NCBI GenBank assembly: GCA_019637335.1
Contig: JAHBVV010000028.1
Location: forward strand, 32,980-96,979
Length of the DNA: 64,000 nt
Source: Candidatus Hydrogenedentota bacterium
GTDB taxonomy: Bacteria > Hydrogenedentota > Hydrogenedentia > Hydrogenedentales > JAEUWI01
Direction: 5' to 3'
The translations under genes were made by a program, and so were the position numbers. The notes beneath the pieces were generated by a model, which was not told where the DNA came from, did not search any database, and saw nothing but the letters and a program-made list of their open reading frames with translations. Of this stretch, positions 33,109 through 41,495 are shown piece after piece (position 1 is the stretch's first letter; every line of letters starts with the position of its first letter).

Positions 33109-33225
33109 AACTTCGGCATCGCGCGCGCCGCCCCGCCGCCCCACGCCGCGGGGGGGAGGCCGCGCGATGCCGGCCAGAGTTCTCGGGTGGTATGCCCCCG
33201 CAAGGTATTGATGGAGGATCGGAAC

Positions 33226-34746
33226 GTGTTTCATCTGGGAATCGCGCGGAGCGCGTTGCTCGCCCTGGCGATCGCGTCGCACGCGGCGCACGCCGGCGTG
33301 TATACCTATCACCACGAAAATGTGCTCGGCACGTATCTGGAGCTTTCAGTCAAGGCAGACAGCGATGCCGCGGCCGTCGAGGCGGAAGCGCGGGTGCTCG
33401 CCGAGATCGATCGCCTGGCCGGCATCCTGAGCCGCCACGACGGCGAAAGCGAATTTCGCCGGTGGCAGGCGCGCGGCGGATTCGCCACCGCCGTTTCAAC
33501 CGATCTGCTGGCGGTGTTGCGGGCCTGCGACGATTGGCGCGCGCGCACGGGCGGCGCCTTCGATCCGGCCGCGGGCGCCCTGACCAACCTCTGGGACGCC
33601 GCGGCGCGCGTTGCGCGCACACCGTCGCGGGAAGAAATCGCCGACGCCCGCGACCAGATGGCGGCGGGCCGCTGGCGGCTCGATCCCGTTTCGGGTAGGG
33701 CGGCGCCGGGCCTGGAAGGGGCCGCCACGCTCGACGGGCTCGCGAAGGGCTACATCATCGACCGCGCCTGCGAGGCCGCGCTGGCGGGCGGCGCGGCCAG
33801 CGGTGTCCTGGTGAATATCGGCGGTGATCTCCGCGCGGCCGGCACGCTTCAGACCGAGGCGGCCATCGCAAATCCCTTCGACACCGGCGAAGGCGCCCCC
33901 CCGATCGGGCGGGCGGCGCTCCTGGACGGCGCCATGGCCACCAGCGGCGGCTACCATCGCTTCATGGAAATCGCGGGGCGGCGCTACTCGCATATCGTCG
34001 ACCCGCGGACCGGCATGCCCGCCGAACGCGTGGCCAGCGCCACCGTCATCGCGCCCAGCGCCGCGGACGCCGACGCCCTCGCCACCGCGCTGAACGTACT
34101 CTCGCCCGAGGAGGGGACCGCGCTCGTGGAGCGCGTGGACGGCGCCGCCAGCCTGGTTATTGGCATGGACGGATCCGTCACGCGGAGCGCCGGCTGGCGC
34201 GGGCCCGCTCCGGACCGCGTCCGCCTGGCCGCGAACGGCCCCGCGGCGGCGCCCGCGGTGGATACCTGGGGCGCCCGGTTCTCGCTGAACGTGGATTTCG
34301 AACTGGCGAACCCCGAGACCGATGGCCGCTACCGACGCCCCTACGTGGGTATCTGGGTGTGCGATCACGAGGGCTTCCCCGTCCGCACCCTGCTGCTCTG
34401 GCGGCAGAAAGGCGGGCTCCGCTGGCTCTCCAGCCTGCGCGAGTGGTGCCGGGACGACCAGATCCGGGCCTTTGTCGATGAGACGGACCTGATCGAAACC
34501 GTCTCCCGGTCAACGCGACCGCCGGGGAAATACAACGTCTCCTGGGACGGCCTCGACGACGCCGGCAAGCCCGTGCCCTTCGGAACCTACACCCTGTACA
34601 TCGAGGCCTCGCGCGAGCACGGCACCCACCAGGTAATGCGGGCGGAAATCGAACTGGGACCGGAAGCATTTACGAAGGAATTGGATGGCAATGTTGAAAT
34701 CAACGGCGCACGCATCGACTACGGCCCCCGCGGCGCCGGCAAGTAA
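33226..34746 (+). CDS. FAD:protein FMN transferase (ApbE) fused to DUF2271
   Basis: 506 aa. The GTG at 33226 has a perfect GGAGGA seven bases upstream and opens a signal peptide (FHLGIARSALLALAIASHAA). ApbE domain, about 25-330: NVLGTYLELSV, GAFDPAAGALTNLW, VLVNIGGDLRAAG, and SHIVDPRTGMPAERVASATV. It attaches FMN covalently to periplasmic or membrane flavoproteins. The C-terminal DUF2271 (about 350-490) has PYVGIWVCDHEGFPVRTLLL and a beta-sandwich-like FGTYTLYIEASREHG. ApbE, DUF2271 and PepSY proteins often cluster with iron or haem reduction genes. It overlaps the PepSY gene by 62 bases. Confidence 0.9.
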   Translation: MFHLGIARSALLALAIASHAAHAGVYTYHHENVLGTYLELSVKADSDAAAVEAEARVLAEIDRLAGILSRHDGESEFRRWQARGGFATAVSTDLLAVLRACDDWRARTGGAFDPAAGALTNLWDAAARVARTPSREEIADARDQMAAGRWRLDPVSGRAAPGLEGAATLDGLAKGYIIDRACEAALAGGAASGVLVNIGGDLRAAGTLQTEAAIANPFDTGEGAPPIGRAALLDGAMATSGGYHRFMEIAGRRYSHIVDPRTGMPAERVASATVIAPSAADADALATALNVLSPEEGTALVERVDGAASLVIGMDGSVTRSAGWRGPAPDRVRLAANGPAAAPAVDTWGARFSLNVDFELANPETDGRYRRPYVGIWVCDHEGFPVRTLLLWRQKGGLRWLSSLREWCRDDQIRAFVDETDLIETVSRSTRPPGKYNVSWDGLDDAGKPVPFGTYTLYIEASREHGTHQVMRAEIELGPEAFTKELDGNVEINGARIDYGPRGAGK

Positions 34747-35413
34747 CGGGGGCGCGGCGATCCCCGCGTCCCGGAATGGCACGAAGAGGGAAGCCCGGCC
34801 CGCGCGCGGGCGCCTCGCCAAAGCGATCCGCTGGCTTCATACCTACGTGTCCATGTTCGGCCTGCTTTCCGTGCTCTTCTTCAGCATTACCGGCATCACG
34901 CTCAACCACCCCGACTGGTTTTTCGACGGCGCGCAGTCGCTCCGTTACGAGGAAGGCCAGGTGGACCGCGCGTGGCTGGGCGGGCCGGAGGGCGACGACG
35001 CCGAGGCGGATCCGAGCGGCGTGGCGCGCCTGGAGATCGTGGAGCACCTGCGCGCCGCCCACGGAATCCGCGGCGCGCTGGCGGAATTCACCGCCGATGA
35101 ATTCGAATGTACCGTCGCCTTCAAGGGGCCGGGATACAGCGCCGACGCCTACATCGATCGGGAGACGGGGGCGTACACCCTCACCGAAAGCTACGCGGGA
35201 TTCGTGGCCGTCATGAACGACCTCCACAAGGGCCGCGACTCGGGCGCGGGCTGGAAATGGCTCATCGATATCTCCGCGGCGGTGCTCGCGCTCGCCTCCG
35301 CAACGGGTCTCCTGCTGATGATCTTCATCAAGAAGCGCCGCCGCTCCGGCCTCATCACCGCCGGCGTCGGCGGAGCCCTCCTGCTGCTCGTGTATTTCGT
35401 TTTTGTGCCGTAG
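34685..35413 (+). CDS. PepSY-associated transmembrane protein
   Basis: 242-aa membrane protein. A basic N-terminal stretch is followed by helix 1 (SMFGLLSVLFFSITGITLNH with the conserved His), a soluble PepSY-like middle domain (about 80-175, ending FVAVMNDLHKG), then two helices near 190-240 (AAVLALASATGLLLMIF, GVGGALLLLVYFVFVP). Family members sit with flavin- or haem-dependent reductases of iron uptake systems. The His in NH and the HKG motif are candidate haem or metal ligands. The start overlaps the ApbE gene and has GAAGGAA upstream, so it is the third gene of one operon. Confidence 0.88.
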   Translation: MAMLKSTAHASTTAPAAPASNGGAAIPASRNGTKREARPARGRLAKAIRWLHTYVSMFGLLSVLFFSITGITLNHPDWFFDGAQSLRYEEGQVDRAWLGGPEGDDAEADPSGVARLEIVEHLRAAHGIRGALAEFTADEFECTVAFKGPGYSADAYIDRETGAYTLTESYAGFVAVMNDLHKGRDSGAGWKWLIDISAAVLALASATGLLLMIFIKKRRRSGLITAGVGGALLLLVYFVFVP

Positions 35414-35546
35414 AAATCGGCTGGGCCTGTCCTCGGCAAAGTGGGCCCCCACCGCAACACCACCTCCCTGGACCGAAGAATCCCGACGAATACAAAGGTG
35501 CGCGGACGGCTTGGGGCGGTTGAATGAGGGCGGACTCTTAACTTTT

Positions 35547-35623
35547 AACCACGAATGGACACCAATGCACACGAATGCGCCGGGGGTAGCGGCTGGCCGC
35601 GATCAGGAGTTGTGACCACGGAT
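35547..35623 (+). repeat. Interspersed 77-bp repeat (family D), copy 1
   Basis: Starts at CCACGAATGGACACC, passes GCACACGAATGCGCC and ends GAGTTGTGACCACGGAT. Near-identical to 36351-36425, with a shorter relative at 3035-3065. Confidence 0.8.
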
Positions 35624-35660
35624 TAGGCAGCGCAGCCTCTGGCCGCAACCAAAGAAATGA

Positions 35661-36162
35661 GGCTCATCCGGTTTGAAGGTACATAGGCAACGATCGCGGC
35701 AAATATGAGTAGATTGCTCGATGCTCATTTCCGGGCGGCGCCGCTAAGAGCGGATACGAGATTCCTTGAACCTTGTCAGTAGTGCAGACCCGATATTCGG
35801 CAGTAGAACTGGATGCCAACGCACTCTTTCGGCCCGAAGGGCCAATGCAGTTTTCAGCCCTGGGCAACGCCCAGGGATTGAGCGGTGGGTTTCCTATGCG
35901 CCCTGAAAGGGCAGCGCAGTTGAACTTCAGAAGCGCTGGACCGGCTCACCACTGCGCTGCCCTTTCAGGGCGGGGATGCCGGTGCCCCCGTGTTCCCCGG
36001 GCGTTGCCCGGGGCTGGGAGCTGCACTGGCCCTTCGGGCCGACGGACCAGTCGATACGATTTCACCAACAGAGGCTCCAACCGGCATACATTGGCGGTTC
36101 CGGATAATTCGGGCACGGAGAAACGCCTATGAATAATCCCGTACGCTCAAACCGGATGAACC
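35661..36162 (+). mobile_element. 502-bp MITE-like element with terminal inverted repeats and 8-bp target duplication
   Basis: Ends are inverted repeats of about 22 bp (GGYTCATCCGGTTTGA at each outer end). Flanks are AGAAATGA on both sides. An unoccupied copy of the host sequence, GCAACCAAAGAAATGATCAC, lies at 36201-36220, proving AGAAATGA was duplicated on insertion. The interior has no gene; it is a large imperfect palindrome (35829-36050) built from nested hairpins such as CGCCCTGAAAGGGCAGCGCA paired with TGCGCTGCCCTTTCAGGGCG, and GGCCCGAAGGGCC at each outer edge. An inverted second copy lies at 48153-50024. Confidence 0.85.
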
Positions 36163-36350
36163 AGAAATGATCACCACGAAGGGCACAGCGCAGCCTCTGG
36201 CCGCAACCAAAGAAATGATCACCACGACGGGCACGAAGGTCACGAAGAAAAAAAAGAGAATAGCTTCAACCGCAGAGAACGCAGAGAGCGCATAGGGTGA
36301 TTTCTTGTACGCAGATGGATTGGGTGGATGATCGAGAGCGCATTCTTAAC

Positions 36351-36425
36351 CACGAATGGACACCGATGCACACGAATGCGCCGGGAGCGGCGGCCGGCCG
36401 CGATCAGGAGTTGTGACCACGGATG
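36351..36425 (+). repeat. Interspersed repeat (family D), copy 2
   Basis: Matches 35547-35623. It is followed by GATGACACGGATGACACGGA. The whole 35414-37011 stretch holds only repeats; no gene is supported. Confidence 0.8.
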
Positions 36426-36845
36426 ACACGGATGACACGGATAGAAAATGAACTCGGTCGTTGGGGTGTGCAGGCGGCTGCGTGCTGTTGCCAAGGTGGC
36501 CTGATCGGATTGTTCAGCATCGGGATTGTAGCGGGGTTGAGAGGGTGGCGGGCTGCTTCCTCTCGTTTGGTTCGGGTGTCGCTTCAATCCGTGTCATCGG
36601 TGTAATCCGTGGGCAAGAAAAGAATTTCGACCATGAAACGTGCGGAACGGCCCGGGAATTCTCCCTGGAGCTTTCGCTTCGCAAATGCTTTTACAGCAAA
36701 CGGTTATATGGATCTTGAACGAAAGAACTTGCAGAAAAAACAAGAAAGTGACGGAGAGTAGTAGAGTAGTACAAAGATTCATTTCAACCGCGAATGAACG
36801 CGGATGAACGCGAATGAAGAAGTGATTGATTCGCCTTGGAATTCC

Positions 36846-36893
36846 GAGTGCCGCCACCGTTGAGTGCGACGAGGGTGACTACTTCAGACAGCT
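36846..36893 (-). repeat. Partial copy of the repeat at the right edge of the window (family C)
   Basis: The minus strand reads CTGTCTGAAGTAGTCACCCT and on into CACTCAACGGTGGCGGCACT, matching 63867-63916 with few differences. Confidence 0.65.
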
Positions 36894-37011
36894 ACTGAAT
36901 TACCAAACGGCAAATATTCCGTGCGCGCCAACGTGGCCTCGGCGTTCCGCCTGAAACAACGAGGGCGGCGGGCCAATCGGCCCGCCGCCCTCACCTCGCT
37001 TTCGGGATCGC

Positions 37012-37671
37012 TCAGTCCGCGATATACGGGAAGGTCAACGTGCTGTAGCTGCGCACTTCCGTGTAGGCCTTGCCGTCATGGGCGCCCGAACGGCTCTCCA
37101 CGACCCGCGCGCGGAGGCCGACCCAGCCGCCGGGTTCGATTGGAAAACTGGCCTGGCCCGCTGCGTTCGTTGTCGTGGTGGCCTGCTCATCGGCCCCGGG
37201 CAGGTTCACCACCAGCTCCGCACCCGACGCCGGTTTCCCGCCGTGAAGCACCGTGACGGTGAGGGAACCATCCTTCACGTCCGCCAGCACCTCCAGCGCC
37301 AACCCCGACGCCGCGCCCGCTTCCGCCGCGTTCCGGGCCGCCTTGGCGTAATACACCAGCAGGAACTCGCCGCCGCGTTCGATGACGCCGTAGTCCAGCG
37401 ATCCGAGGAGCGCGGTTGTTTCGGGAGAAACGGAGGCCACGCGGGCGTCCTCGCCGCCCGCAAAGGCCACCTCCGCGCCGGAGTCCGTCTTCACGACCAT
37501 GGGCGCGCTCCGTTCCTGGAGGTCGGGCGTGGTGGGCTCCAGCGGTTCCTCGGCAAAGCGCATGTGCGCGACATCGGGGGCGTTGGGCGGCAGTTCGAGG
37601 AAGATGAAGTGGGCTTGCGCCGATAGTGCGAGCAGGAATCCGAGGGTTGCGGCGGTCGTCATCAGTCTCAT
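37012..37671 (-). CDS. Secreted DUF4198-like protein
   Basis: 219 aa, all-beta, exported. The signal peptide is RLMTTAATLGFLLALSAQA, with HFIFLELP at the mature start as in DUF4198 proteins of metal-uptake loci. The C-terminal half has an invasin/transthyretin-like segment (LTVTVLHGGKPASGAELVVN, TTNAAGQASFPIEPGGWVGL). The start at 37671 has GGAG nine bases upstream; 37686 is possible. Promoter TTGCAA-18-TATTAT lies about 45-75 bases upstream in an AT-rich island shared with the divergent prepilin gene. The role in metal binding is inferred from the family only. Confidence 0.7.
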   Translation of the reverse strand: MRLMTTAATLGFLLALSAQAHFIFLELPPNAPDVAHMRFAEEPLEPTTPDLQERSAPMVVKTDSGAEVAFAGGEDARVASVSPETTALLGSLDYGVIERGGEFLLVYYAKAARNAAEAGAASGLALEVLADVKDGSLTVTVLHGGKPASGAELVVNLPGADEQATTTTNAAGQASFPIEPGGWVGLRARVVESRSGAHDGKAYTEVRSYSTLTFPYIAD

Positions 37672-37714
37672 TTCAGCATACTCCATGGTTGTTGTTTGTA
37701 GAAATCTGATGTTT

Positions 37715-37744
37715 ATAATACCAGCCAGAAAATAAATATTGCAA
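37715..37744 (-). promoter_or_regulatory. Promoter of the DUF4198-like gene
   Basis: On the minus strand TTGCAA, 18-bp spacer, TATTAT, inside an AT-rich island (37707-37770) between divergent genes. Confidence 0.6.
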
Positions 37745-37850
37745 ATCGTATGTTATATAAGCTAAACTAACGAAAGGAATGAGGAAGTCGTGCTCTGTTG
37801 CATTTGTTTCTTGTTCCCGTCATGCAACAAACCCAAGAAGGAGACATGGC

Positions 37851-38843
37851 ATGAGGAGAAGAGGATTCACCCTGATCGAGCTGCTGGTGGTCATCGCCAT
37901 CATCGGCATCCTGGCGGCTATCCTGCTTCCGGCTTTGGCCCGGACCCGGGAGGCGGCGCGCCGCGCAAGCTGCCAGAACAATCTCAAACAGATGGGGCTG
38001 GTGTTCAAGATGTACGCCAGCGAATCGAAAGGCGGCAGCTGGCCCGGCGTGACCTGCAATCACTTCCCCGTCTATAACTGCGACACCATGGAGCCGTGGC
38101 TGGACGCGGCGGGCGACCCGGTGTATGGCGGGCGTCTATACCTCTGGACGCCGCGCGTTGACAAGCTCTATCCGGAGTATTTGACCGACCAGGCGATCCT
38201 CTTGTGCCCTTCGAACGTCCGGGTGGATGCCGACATGCTCAAGAATCCGACGACCGGCGCCTGGGAGGGGCATGTGGGGTGCTCGACCACCAACGACCCG
38301 TGGACGTCGCTGCTGCCGGGGCGCGGGGCAGGGCTGACGGACTACAATTACTGGTACACGGGCTATGTACTGGATCGGACCAACGTGGACGATGCCCACG
38401 TGGCGTATTCGGCGACCAACCCCGTTCAGGTGCCCGCGCAGCTGAAGGGGGCCTACTTCGGCAACATCTACCGCACGCACGGTGTGCTTAATCCCGCGGA
38501 TCGCGAAACCGACCAGCCGATGGACTTCACGGCGCACCCGGCGCTGGGGCAATTCCTGGGCCATGGGAACGCCGGCGGCAACACGCTGCTCAACCTGCGC
38601 GAGGGCGTCGAGCGGTTTATGATTACGGACATCAACAATCCCGGCGCGAGCAACCTGGCCCAGAGTTCCGTCTTCGTGTACATGGACGTGGCCAGCACCC
38701 GGGTCGACGAATTCAACCACATTCCCGGCGGTTCCAACGTGCTGTACATGGACGGCCACGTCGAATTCCAGCGCTACCCGGGCGAGGCGCCGGTCAGCGA
38801 GGGTTCGGCGTACATGATGTCCACCAAATACGACCGTTTCTAA
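37851..38843 (+). CDS. Prepilin-type DUF1559 protein with H-X-DG tail motif
   Basis: 330-aa pseudopilin-like protein. The type IV prepilin leader [20 protein letters not shown] predicts cleavage before Phe6, followed by [20 protein letters not shown], the standard DUF1559 helix. The C-terminus [17 protein letters not shown] is the H-X-DG tail, here with ten rather than nine residues between His and Asp-Gly. GAAGGAG lies before the ATG. Such proteins are expanded in planctomycete-like and Hydrogenedentota genomes and are thought to be exported by a type II/IV-pilus-like machine. Monocistronic, ended by a strong terminator. Confidence 0.93.
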   Translation: MRRRGFTLIELLVVIAIIGILAAILLPALARTREAARRASCQNNLKQMGLVFKMYASESKGGSWPGVTCNHFPVYNCDTMEPWLDAAGDPVYGGRLYLWTPRVDKLYPEYLTDQAILLCPSNVRVDADMLKNPTTGAWEGHVGCSTTNDPWTSLLPGRGAGLTDYNYWYTGYVLDRTNVDDAHVAYSATNPVQVPAQLKGAYFGNIYRTHGVLNPADRETDQPMDFTAHPALGQFLGHGNAGGNTLLNLREGVERFMITDINNPGASNLAQSSVFVYMDVASTRVDEFNHIPGGSNVLYMDGHVEFQRYPGEAPVSEGSAYMMSTKYDRF

Positions 38844-38869
38844 GAAATCAGCAGCGAGGCGACATCGCG

Positions 38870-38904
38870 GGCGGGCGTTCCGGGAGGAGCGCCCGCCTTC
38901 TTTT
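38870..38904 (+). terminator. Rho-independent terminator after the prepilin gene
   Basis: 12-bp stem GGCGGGCGTTCC / GGAGCGCCCGCC (one G-U pair), GGGA loop, then TTCTTTT. Confidence 0.88.
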
Positions 38905-39021
38905 CAGGCGGCCATGATCCTGGCGGCGATCGGCGCGCACTTCCCGATGGCGCGGGAGGGGCCCGGAAACGTGTTCGCCTGGACATCACCCGCGCCGGCG
39001 GTTGCGGGGCCGGAAGCCTGG

Positions 39022-39669
39022 TCAGAGTTCGTACAGGGTCCGGATCGAACTGTATTTTTCCAGCTCCATGAAGAGCGCAAAGCGCTTCCGGCGGAATAAT
39101 GTGTCGTTTCTCACCTTATTCAGCTTCGCGAGCTGGCTGAGCAATAAGGTTTTCTCCCCGCGCCCAAAGGTCACGCTGGCTCCCGAGAAGAAACGCAGTT
39201 CGCCCACCGTCACAACGCGGCCGAACACGATGCCGTCGGGCGATGCCGTCCGGGAGAGCCCCCGGTCCACGATCTCAATATCCGGGCCTTCGTCGAGGAG
39301 GTCCTGGACCAGGATGGTGCTTTCCGGGCGGTTGACGCGCCTGATTTCATACAGGGATACCCGCCCGTCCACGGTGGCCCGCACCACCTCCCGCTCCAGG
39401 GGGAGGAACTCGTTTTCCGACTCGAGGACCGACTCGGCCCATACGCTGCCGTTGGCGCGCGGCTCGTAGAGCAGAAATTCGTAGAGACGGTCCGTAGCCT
39501 CTTCGTCTGGAAACGCTATGGTGTCGTCAATAACCTTGTATTTCAGTGCGCGCGCGCCGGCGAAAATCATCGCGCGGCCCTTTGCCCCATCTAGCAGTGC
39601 TTTCAGGAGCGCGGTGTTTGCCTTTCGCTGCGCCTCTCTCAGTTCATCGTAACGTTGCAGGTCCGCCAA
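39022..39669 (-). CDS. Hypothetical soluble protein
   Basis: 215 aa, no family recognised and no signal peptide. The best start is a TTG at 39669 (LADLQRYDELREAQRKANTA), nine bases after GAAGGAG. The frame continues upstream but there it only shadows the neighbouring gene. The sequence is a mix of helix and strand with YEFLLYEPRANGSVWAESVL, VNRPESTILVQDLL and a basic C-terminal region FRRKRFALFMELEKYSSIRT. It follows the secreted paralogue pair on the same strand with a 59-bp gap, so it may be the last gene of that operon. Confidence 0.6.
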   Translation of the reverse strand: MADLQRYDELREAQRKANTALLKALLDGAKGRAMIFAGARALKYKVIDDTIAFPDEEATDRLYEFLLYEPRANGSVWAESVLESENEFLPLEREVVRATVDGRVSLYEIRRVNRPESTILVQDLLDEGPDIEIVDRGLSRTASPDGIVFGRVVTVGELRFFSGASVTFGRGEKTLLLSQLAKLNKVRNDTLFRRKRFALFMELEKYSSIRTLYEL

Positions 39670-39728
39670 CGGCGCACACTCCTTCTCAGTCCATCCGGCG
39701 CGCGGCGCGCACGGTCTCCGGCAGCCGG

Positions 39729-41495
39729 CTACCGGCCCCAGAACTGTTCCAGCGGGTTGTGCAGCGCCACGCTCGCGTTCACGATGTCCTCGTAGCGATC
39801 CGGATCCTCGTGGAGGTAAAAGGGCATCAGCGCCATTTTTTCCACGTAAGTCGACCCGGGCCGCACGGTGATGCTGGGACCGCGCTGGTAGTCGCTGAAC
39901 GGATAGACGAGACCCCGCGTGAAGTACGTGAGGGGCACGCCCCAGAAATGGTGGTAGTACAGGTAGTAGGCCGGGCGGTGCATGTTCGCTTCGCCGGAAT
40001 GCGGGTTGAAGGACACAAGGTCCACGCTGATCGCGCCCGCGCCGTAGCCCTTCGCCTCGTTGGTCAGCGCGAGCCAGGGGACGTCCGGGTCCACGCGCGT
40101 CGCCCATTCGTCCTGCCAGTTCGGCCCGTGCAGCGTGCGCATGCGCTTGATGGTCCCGTTCTTTTCCTGCCACACAAAATGATCGATGAGGTGGGAATCC
40201 AACACGATCTCGCCGTTGCGGATGGCGTTCGCGTGAAAGGGGTCGCGCACCTCCATCGACGTCGTGACCTTTACGTAGGGCAGGCCGGCATAAAACGAAT
40301 AGGTGACCGAGGCCCAGATCTGGGGCGTGTAGCCGGGCATCCGGCCGCTGTTCGTAATGCGGAACAGCAACGGCCCGCGCGTTGTCACCACGGTGCGCTC
40401 CGGCGGGTCCCAGGAGAAGGTGTGGCCCCAGAGGCCGTTGTCGCCGAAGGAATCCGGATTCCAGTGTAGTGCGGCGCTCAGGCTGTTCGTCAATTCGGGA
40501 ACGGGGTTATCCGCGCGGCCCTTGAGGGTGAACGACGCTATCTGGCCGGACTTATCGTCGAGGTCGGCGATAAAATGCGCGTTTTCCACCCGCGCCCCGA
40601 GCGCCTCGCCCGTCACCTTCAGATCGTGCTCGCCCGCGGGCGGCGGCGGCGCGTCCGGGTTGTCGTAGAAGACGAGCAACAGTCCCTGGCCATTTGCGGG
40701 CACACTCGCCAGGGCGACGGCCTCGATAAACTGGCTCGGGTGCTGCAGGTAGTTCTCGTTGCTCGTGCCCGGCGGCGTTCCCGGGAAGCGGCCGTGGTTG
40801 AAGGTCTGAAATGGCGCCGGGCTGAACGCGTTGTCTTCGGCGCTCCATTGATGGACGCGCAGCTCCCGCGATAGATCGCCGCCATGCTCGGCCCGGGCCG
40901 TAATCGAGAACTCGACCGGTTCCTGGACGCGATCCAGGCCCGCTCTTTCGTGCAGCACGACCGACTGGTAGCGCCGCCACCCGTCCGGCCCGCCGCCCTG
41001 CATCGGGGCCTTCGCCTTGTATTGTTTTTCCACGGTGACGGGTTTGTCGTCCGCGCCAACCGCATCGATGGTCACGTCGATGGTGACGTCGGCGCCGTTA
41101 TGCCACAGGCTCCGCGCCACGAGCACGACATTGTCCGCCCGCGCGCTTTCGCGCGTCAGCCAGCCGCTCTGCACGTGCGCAAAGCCATCCTTGAAGGCGT
41201 AGAACGACTCGCAGTCGACCCCATTGACCACGACCTTCTTGAAGGTCGCGGATTTCCCTTCGGTCCAGTCGCCCATGGGAACGACGATCTCGAAGTAGGG
41301 ATGGGCCACCGCCGGCGCCACGAAGGTGACTTCCGATACCTGCTTCGGGTCGTAGGGCGTGTCGTAGAGCACCTGGCCATCGCCGACGTCCCGCCCGACC
41401 TCAACGTCAACCGCCACCTGGGTATGCCCTGGGAATGCCAGGAAGGCCAGCGCGGCGCATGAGAGCAGGATTGCCACCCGGCGCGCGCGCATCAT
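39729..41495 (-). CDS. Large secreted protein of unknown family (paralogue 2)
   Basis: 588 aa with a signal peptide (RARRVAILLSCAALAFLAFP). No catalytic family recognised. It appears all-beta, with regions such as VTFVAPAVAHPYFEIVVPMG and WGHTFSWDPPERTVVTTRGP. It shares with the upstream gene the order of blocks: an NPD or NPGI step after A-L/V-HWNP, then NAIRNGEIVLDSHLIDHFVW (against NGEMVFNHAVLNEFVW), and a late block with PWLALTNEAKGYGAGAI. The start overlaps the upstream stop (ATGA). A carbohydrate-active role is plausible from the neighbourhood but not shown by the sequence. Confidence 0.7.
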   Translation of the reverse strand: MMRARRVAILLSCAALAFLAFPGHTQVAVDVEVGRDVGDGQVLYDTPYDPKQVSEVTFVAPAVAHPYFEIVVPMGDWTEGKSATFKKVVVNGVDCESFYAFKDGFAHVQSGWLTRESARADNVVLVARSLWHNGADVTIDVTIDAVGADDKPVTVEKQYKAKAPMQGGGPDGWRRYQSVVLHERAGLDRVQEPVEFSITARAEHGGDLSRELRVHQWSAEDNAFSPAPFQTFNHGRFPGTPPGTSNENYLQHPSQFIEAVALASVPANGQGLLLVFYDNPDAPPPPAGEHDLKVTGEALGARVENAHFIADLDDKSGQIASFTLKGRADNPVPELTNSLSAALHWNPDSFGDNGLWGHTFSWDPPERTVVTTRGPLLFRITNSGRMPGYTPQIWASVTYSFYAGLPYVKVTTSMEVRDPFHANAIRNGEIVLDSHLIDHFVWQEKNGTIKRMRTLHGPNWQDEWATRVDPDVPWLALTNEAKGYGAGAISVDLVSFNPHSGEANMHRPAYYLYYHHFWGVPLTYFTRGLVYPFSDYQRGPSITVRPGSTYVEKMALMPFYLHEDPDRYEDIVNASVALHNPLEQFWGR

